Assembly: GCA_016210705.1 (NCBI GenBank)
Contig: JACQTR010000070.1
Coordinates: 1 to 11,382, forward strand
Source of the DNA: Chloroflexota bacterium
GTDB lineage: Bacteria; Chloroflexota; Dehalococcoidia; JACQTR01
Direction: 5' to 3'
DNA length: 11,382 nucleotides
Below the pieces are notes generated by a model. That model saw nothing but the letters and a program-made list of their open reading frames with translations, ran no database searches and was not told the origin of the DNA. This document shows, piece by piece, positions 6,904 to 11,382 of this stretch. Position numbers and translations under genes: made by a program. The first letter of the stretch is position 1; each line of letters opens with the position of its first letter.

Positions 6904-8006
6904 CCACTAAAGGATATTCTTCGATGTCGGGTTAGGATGCTTTGTAGAATACCCAAGGCTATAAATGAGGTTATGAGGGAACTTCCCCCATAGCTGATAA
7001 ATGGTAGAGGTATGCCGGTTATGGGAAGAAGACGCAGATTTACCCCGACATTAATAATTATTTGACTTAGGATCATGGTCACAATGCCCGCCGCCACTAG
7101 CTGTCCGAAACCATCCCGAGCCAGCACAGCTATTCGTAGGCCCCTGAAGAGGAGTATCAAGAAAAGGGCCAGTAGAATAAAGGCCCCTACGAAGCCTAAC
7201 TCCTCGGCCACCACGCTGAAGATGAAGTCAGAGGTTTGATGTGGCAAGAAGTTGAGTTGACTCTGAGTGCCGCTGGCAAAGCCTTTGCCCCATAATCCCC
7301 CTGACCCAACGCTTATTTCCGACTGAATAGTATGATAGCCCGCCCCTAAGGGATCGGCCCCGGGATTTAGGAATACAGCAATCCTCTCTCGCATATAGCC
7401 GTGTAGAACGAACCGATAGACCACGGGGATGGCCACAGCCACCGTCCCGGCCAGCGCCAACAAATGCCGGGAACGGGCCCCAGCCACCGTAACCATCCCC
7501 AACCATATAGCAGGAAAGACCATCAATGTCCCCAAATCGGGTTGAAAATAAACCAGGGCGGCCGGCACAATGACAATGAGCAATGAAACGAGCAAAAACG
7601 AGAGACGCTTTACTTTATGATGGTCAGCCAAATATTTTGCCAAAACAATTACCATAAGAAGTTTGGCCACTTCCGAGGGTTGGAGAGGGAAAATAGCCAA
7701 ATCAATCCAGCGCCGCGATCCATAACTGCTTTCTCCCACTACCATAACCGCTATCAAGAGCGCTAACATAAGAACGTAAAGGAAAGGAGCAATATGTCCC
7801 CAGAGACGATAATCAGTGCTGGCCGCCGCCATCATAAGTATCAAACCCAAAAGGGCGTAAATAAATTGACGGGCTCCCGGTCCGGTCAATAGAGAAGCTG
7901 TGTCTGTTCTAGATGTGCTATAGATCATAGCCATCCCAAAGACCACCAAAATAAAGACCACTACAAATAGGGAAATATCAAATCGGTACCCAAAACTTCG
8001 TTGCAA
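6900..8006 (-). CDS. rodA: Peptidoglycan glycosyltransferase RodA (SEDS family)
   Basis: This is a 368-aa polytopic membrane protein of the FtsW/RodA/SpoVE family that polymerises lipid II into glycan strands for cell elongation. Visible family signatures are F-x-Q-P-D-L-G-T (154-160), the large extracellular loop with G-x-G-x-x-x-G-F, a TSDFIFSVVAEELG block whose Asp260 matches the catalytic SEDS aspartate, and GIPLPFISYGGSS (331-343) near the C terminus. It is called RodA rather than FtsW because it directly follows the PBP2 gene in an mre cluster. The start is TTG at 8006, preceded by GGGGG with a 7-nt spacer that lies in the last codons of mrdA. The gap to mrdA is only 3 nt. The residues just after the TTG (RSFGYRFDISLF) align with the usual RodA N terminus, so no later start is needed. 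Confidence 0.96.
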   Translation of the reverse strand: MQRSFGYRFDISLFVVVFILVVFGMAMIYSTSRTDTASLLTGPGARQFIYALLGLILMMAAASTDYRLWGHIAPFLYVLMLALLIAVMVVGESSYGSRRWIDLAIFPLQPSEVAKLLMVIVLAKYLADHHKVKRLSFLLVSLLIVIVPAALVYFQPDLGTLMVFPAIWLGMVTVAGARSRHLLALAGTVAVAIPVVYRFVLHGYMRERIAVFLNPGADPLGAGYHTIQSEISVGSGGLWGKGFASGTQSQLNFLPHQTSDFIFSVVAEELGFVGAFILLALFLILLFRGLRIAVLARDGFGQLVAAGIVTMILSQIIINVGVNLRLLPITGIPLPFISYGGSSLITSFIALGILQSILTRHRRISFSG

Positions 8007-8009
8007 GGC

Positions 8010-9914
8010 TCAGCCCCCAGATTTTGTTGCAGGGTTTGGTGGATCCTGACGATGGAAAAAATAGTTCATAATCTTGGCGGCGATGGGAGCTGCGTTTTCC
8101 GCCCCATTCCCCCGCTCTAAAAACACCACCACCGCGATCTGGGGATCATCATAGGGGGCGAAGCCCACAAACCAGCCATGAGTAATGGGTTTCCCATCTG
8201 GCCCTAGAACGCTGGATTCAGCGGTGCCAGTCTTACCGGCGACCTTCATCCCCGGTACCTTGGCTGTAGTAGCAGTGCCGAGTTCCACCGCTTGACGCAT
8301 CCCCTCTCGCATTATCGCTAAATAGCTGTTGCTAACCCGTACCTGTCGTATGAGGCGCGAATCAAAGGACTTGATTACATTCCCTTCGCTATCCGTTATC
8401 GACCGCACCAATTTAGGCTGGAAAAGGCTACCACCATTAGCCACAGTAGCCACCAGATTAACCATCTGAAGGGGAGTGGCCAGAACATAACCCTGGCCAA
8501 TGCCAAAGTGATACGTGTCCCCGGTAAGCCAGGGCTCTTTAAGATTATCCCATTTCCATTCGGGATCGGGGACTAGCCCTTCGGCCTCTGAGGGGAGTTC
8601 AATACCAGTGCGCTGCCCAAATCCGAAGTCCCGAGCATACTGTGCCAAACGACCTGCTCCCAAGCCCTGAAAATTTTCATAGCCACCGGCCAGGTAGTAG
8701 AAATAAACATCGGAGGAGAAGGCCACCGCCCGATAGAAGTCCAAGGAACCTAAAGCCGCCCAATCTCGAAAGACGTACTGCACCTGGGGATCATATTGGC
8801 TGCGTAAAACGATCTGCCCGGTGCTGGTGATCTGGGTTCGGGGAGTAGCTACCCCCTCCTGAAGGGCCGCCGTGCCGGTTACGATCTTGAAGGTGGAGCC
8901 AGGAGGATAAACCCCAGCAATAGCATGATTTAAAAGAGGATGGCGAGGATCATTGACCAAGCTATCCAGCTTTTGAGAATCGGGGATAGTAGCAAAAATG
9001 TTATTATTGTAGCTGGGCAGGGATACCATACCTAAAACCTCCCCTGTCCGCGGGTCCATAGCGATGGCGGCTGCGTTCTGAGAAGCACCCATGCCTTCAG
9101 CCAAATACTGAGTCATTTTCCTCTGGAGCTCCCCATCGATGGTGAGGGTTAAGCTTTGGCCAGGTTGAGGCGACTGAAAGCTTAACGTTTCGCGCTTTCG
9201 GCCGCTAGCGTCCACCTCTATCTCCTCCACCCCTGGTCGGCCTCGCAGCTCCTTTTCAAAGGTCAGCTCTAGACCAGTTTTCCCCAATTTATCGTTAAGG
9301 TCATAACCCTCACCTTTGAGATTCTCGTACTCTTCAGGGGAAATAGGCCCCACATAGCCCAAGAGTTGAGCAAAGGTAGACCCTTCCTCATATAAGCGGG
9401 TCGATTCCGTTAGCAAAACAACGCCCTCTAATTCGGCTTGATGCTCTTTTAGAATAAGAGCTGTTTCCCGGTCTAGCCCCTTTTGGATGGGGATGGGAGC
9501 GTAAAGAGGTTGTCGACTTCTGCCCTCAACTATCTTTTCTTGAACGGAAGCCCCTGACACTCCCAAGAGCCTTTCTAATTTAGAAATTACCTCAGCCTGC
9601 TTATCGTTGGGTAGATCGGCGGAGACTATGGCCGCGGTGAAACTGGGTACATTGCGAACCAATAGCTGGCCATTCCGATCGTATATAACACCCCGCTCGG
9701 CAGGGACTAAGATAGCCCGCCGCCGATTTAATTCGGCCTGCTGCTGATAGTGCTTACCCTCCGATATTTGCATCCGTCCTAGTTGGGCTAGGAATATTAG
9801 GACAAAAAGGAACGCGGCGGCACGAAAGAGATTGAGCCGCCGTCTTAACCCTTTAGCGGGTGAACTTTCTTTGCGCCGGCGTTGGCTTCGCCAACGTCGG
9901 CCACCAATAGCCAT
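8010..9914 (-). CDS. mrdA: Penicillin-binding protein 2 (elongation-specific D,D-transpeptidase)
   Basis: This 634-aa class B PBP cross-links peptidoglycan as the partner of RodA. It has a basic N-terminal cytoplasmic tail of about 28 residues, rich in Arg, and one membrane anchor (about 30-48). A dimerisation/pedestal domain starts with AERGVIYDRNG (72-82). In the transpeptidase domain, SxxK is STFK with nucleophile Ser340 and Lys343, the SxN-type motif is SSD (400-402) as in many PBP2 proteins, and KTGT lies at 561-564 followed by AES. All active-site motifs are intact. GGGGGG 5 nt upstream of the ATG serves as the ribosome site and overlaps the mreD stop region. It acts on the outer face of the cytoplasmic membrane and is a beta-lactam target. 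Confidence 0.97.
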   Translation of the reverse strand: MAIGGRRWRSQRRRKESSPAKGLRRRLNLFRAAAFLFVLIFLAQLGRMQISEGKHYQQQAELNRRRAILVPAERGVIYDRNGQLLVRNVPSFTAAIVSADLPNDKQAEVISKLERLLGVSGASVQEKIVEGRSRQPLYAPIPIQKGLDRETALILKEHQAELEGVVLLTESTRLYEEGSTFAQLLGYVGPISPEEYENLKGEGYDLNDKLGKTGLELTFEKELRGRPGVEEIEVDASGRKRETLSFQSPQPGQSLTLTIDGELQRKMTQYLAEGMGASQNAAAIAMDPRTGEVLGMVSLPSYNNNIFATIPDSQKLDSLVNDPRHPLLNHAIAGVYPPGSTFKIVTGTAALQEGVATPRTQITSTGQIVLRSQYDPQVQYVFRDWAALGSLDFYRAVAFSSDVYFYYLAGGYENFQGLGAGRLAQYARDFGFGQRTGIELPSEAEGLVPDPEWKWDNLKEPWLTGDTYHFGIGQGYVLATPLQMVNLVATVANGGSLFQPKLVRSITDSEGNVIKSFDSRLIRQVRVSNSYLAIMREGMRQAVELGTATTAKVPGMKVAGKTGTAESSVLGPDGKPITHGWFVGFAPYDDPQIAVVVFLERGNGAENAAPIAAKIMNYFFHRQDPPNPATKSGG

Positions 9915-9924
9915 AGGATCCCCC

Positions 9925-10437
9925 CTACAATGCTGGTGCTGTTCTCTCCTCTAAGAGCCGAATCCCCTTGTCCACCCCTAGCAACAAGGCATAAACCAGG
10001 GGCATAAGAATAGTGTTGACAATTGCGGTAAATAAAAGGACACCCACCACTTGTGCTAATCCGACATCTATCGGGCCTTCAATCCGCAAGCTAAGGAGAA
10101 GGAAACCATTATAGATGAAGGTGCCCAATAAAGCTCCCCCCATAGCCAGAAGAATGTGGCTCGTCAAGACCCTCCGCACTCCAGCCAAAGATAAAAATGC
10201 GATGACAATTAACGCCAAGGTGGCCGCGCCAAAGGAGGTGCTACTCAAGCTGTCCAGGAGCCAGCCACCACCTATAGCCAAAAACAGAGCCGGCCGTAAC
10301 CCTTTCATAATTCCCCAACCAACCACTACCAACATCGTAAGATCGGGAACAACGGCCACCGGGCTAAAAGACCAAACCACCGCCGCCTGAACTAAAACAG
10401 TGATAATAAGCAGGGGAGCCAGAAAGAAAAAACCCAT
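9925..10437 (-). CDS. mreD: Rod shape-determining protein MreD
   Basis: This is a small (170 aa) very hydrophobic protein with about five membrane helices, the size and pattern of MreD. The PDLTMLVVVGWGIMKG block near 31-46 and the G-G-x-x-x-D-S segment near 57-63 fit the ECF-like/MreD fold. MreD is a membrane component of the rod complex that binds MreC. I choose the ATG at 10437: AGG lies 6 nt and GGAG 10 nt upstream, giving a 7-nt gap after the mreC stop. A TTG at 10467 would add ten polar residues overlapping mreC and is less likely. The assignment leans on both hydrophobicity and gene order, as MreD sequences are poorly conserved. Confidence 0.92.
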   Translation of the reverse strand: MGFFFLAPLLIITVLVQAAVVWSFSPVAVVPDLTMLVVVGWGIMKGLRPALFLAIGGGWLLDSLSSTSFGAATLALIVIAFLSLAGVRRVLTSHILLAMGGALLGTFIYNGFLLLSLRIEGPIDVGLAQVVGVLLFTAIVNTILMPLVYALLLGVDKGIRLLEERTAPAL

Positions 10438-10444
10438 CTTTAAC

Positions 10445-11263
10445 CTACTCCAGCGTGGAAGGCACAAAGTTCATTATTACCAAAACCTCCTCTAACCTAA
10501 GGAAGTTCATAATAGGCCGTACCTCTACCTCCTGGAACATTTTTACATCATTATTCTTTGCCGCCACCACTTGACCAATAAGAATGCCCTTGGGGAAACC
10601 CCCACCAAGCCCAGAGGTAACAACTAGGTCACCGACGGTTACCTGCTCGCCTTGAGCCACATAATCCATGGTCAAAAGATTGCCTTGCTGGCCCCGAACG
10701 ACGCCAGCAGCCCTGGATGGCTGAATCAAGGCGTTAGTGGCGCTACGGTGATCGGTAATAAGCAACACTTTGGCGGAACTAGAGTGGACTTGACTCACCT
10801 TGCCCACCAAACCGCCCTCGGCTAAAACCACCATTCCCTGGCGGATCCCGTCATTAGAACCTTTGTTTATGGTCAAAGAGCGCAGGAGGTTATTGGGCTC
10901 GCGGCTAATGACAGTAGCCCCCAATAACTCCCCCTCCCCATAAGTGTCGGTATAGTGAAGAAGGCTCCGCAGACGCTGATTTTCTAGGGCCGCCTCTTGA
11001 AGGCGGGCGATTTCGCTGGTGAGTTGGTCGATAAGCCGTCGCTGGGCCTCATTTTCCGACCTAAGATCGGACCGTTGGCTAATAATATCCCTAAGGTAAA
11101 CCACCGGGGCCACAGCCCGAGTAAATCCGGTCTCCAAGGGGGCCAATACTCGAAGAGTGAGATTTTGAGCGGCATGGCCCCAACGAGTACCCAAAAGGAA
11201 AAGACTAATTATACCTAGAAGGATTGGAAACCAGAGACTTGATTTCATCCCCCAAAGGCCCAA
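10445..11263 (-). CDS. mreC: Rod shape-determining protein MreC
   Basis: The 272-aa protein has one N-terminal membrane anchor (about 10-27), a periplasmic or extracellular coiled coil (about 62-103, with ENEAQRRLIDQLTSEIARLQ) and a C-terminal beta domain with the family hallmark TINKGSNDGIRQGMVV (131-146). MreC forms filaments outside the membrane and activates PBP2/RodA. Two starts are possible. TTG at 11263 has AGAAGG 6 nt upstream, a good ribosome site. ATG at 11248 (five residues shorter) has only a G-run touching the start codon. I prefer TTG, with moderate certainty. Confidence 0.96.
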   Translation of the reverse strand: MGLWGMKSSLWFPILLGIISLFLLGTRWGHAAQNLTLRVLAPLETGFTRAVAPVVYLRDIISQRSDLRSENEAQRRLIDQLTSEIARLQEAALENQRLRSLLHYTDTYGEGELLGATVISREPNNLLRSLTINKGSNDGIRQGMVVLAEGGLVGKVSQVHSSSAKVLLITDHRSATNALIQPSRAAGVVRGQQGNLLTMDYVAQGEQVTVGDLVVTSGLGGGFPKGILIGQVVAAKNNDVKMFQEVEVRPIMNFLRLEEVLVIMNFVPSTLE

Positions 11264-11269
11264 GGGACG

Positions 11270-11275
11270 CCTTCT
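11270..11275 (-). promoter_or_regulatory. Shine-Dalgarno site deciding the TTG start of mreC
   Basis: On the minus strand AGAAGG is followed by 6 nt (CGTCCC) and then TTG at 11263-11261. The alternative ATG at 11248 has no properly spaced site, so this motif argues for the TTG start. Confidence 0.6.
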
Positions 11276-11284
11276 TTTTCCCAG

Positions 11285-11382
11285 CTAACCCCATCGTGGT
11301 GGCCGTTTTCGCGCCAAAGGTAACAGAACCTTTCGCAGCCGGCTAAATTCCTCAAAAACCTCGGCAGCGCCCCGCACCACAC
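11285..11382 (-). CDS. mreB: Rod shape-determining protein MreB, C-terminal fragment (partial)
   Basis: The frame is open from the window edge to a TAG at 11287-11285 and gives 31 residues beginning VVRGAAEVFEEFSRLRKVL. This resembles the closing helix of the actin-like protein MreB, where a G-x-G/A-x-x-L/F-E-E pattern ends the protein. It lies 21 nt upstream of mreC, the position mreB normally occupies. MreB polymerises under the membrane and guides the rod complex. The last ten or so residues (L-A-R-K-R-P-P-R-W-G) form a basic, Pro/Trp-containing tail. The identification rests on a short stretch plus gene order; the body of the gene lies beyond 11382. Confidence 0.8.
   Translation of the reverse strand, partial: VVRGAAEVFEEFSRLRKVLLPLARKRPPRWG

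Noticed and set aside
6890..6965. Loose inverted repeat AGCCCTTGG ... CCAAGGCT around the radA/rodA junction as a bidirectional terminator
   Set aside because: The arms are short, imperfect and about 50 nt apart, with no T-run on either side.
7228..7506. Second open frame on the same strand inside rodA (and similar ones inside mreC, mreD, radA and the MFS gene)
   Set aside because: These are alternative frames of recognisable genes with no domain signal or start context.

Overview
This is a compact bacterial housekeeping segment of mixed, moderately GC-rich composition. Left to right it holds the 3' end of an rRNA operon, a plus-strand run (S1-domain protein, ClpC, MFS transporter, RadA), and a minus-strand cell-shape cluster that converges on radA (rodA, mrdA, mreD, mreC and the 3' end of mreB, all read leftwards). 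I see no phage, IS element, CRISPR array, toxin-antitoxin pair or defence gene, and nothing I would call a new biological system.

Region 1 (1-303): the last bases of 23S rRNA, an initiator tRNA (anticodon CAT), 5S rRNA and a perfect 13-bp intrinsic terminator. The order 23S-tRNA-5S is less usual than 23S-5S-tRNA. Region 2 (about 310-4190): an extended -10 promoter drives a four-S1-domain protein whose end overlaps the start of clpC, and a second perfect 13-bp terminator closes the unit. Region 3 (4191-6903): an MFS transporter whose first membrane helix is encoded but has no normal start codon, followed after 4 nt by radA. Region 4 (6900-11382, minus): mreB-mreC-mreD-mrdA-rodA with gaps of 3 to 21 nt, which is the classic rod-complex operon. 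MreB, MreC and MreD organise the peptidoglycan polymerase RodA and the transpeptidase PBP2 for lateral wall growth.

The organism is a walled bacterium with an elongasome. It has ClpC and RadA but no ctsR-mcsA-mcsB next to clpC, so the usual Firmicutes stress-operon layout is absent. The S1-ClpC-RadA neighbourhood and the MreB tail suggest Chloroflexota or a similar deep lineage to me. This is a low-to-moderate confidence inference from gene order and protein style, not a database result.
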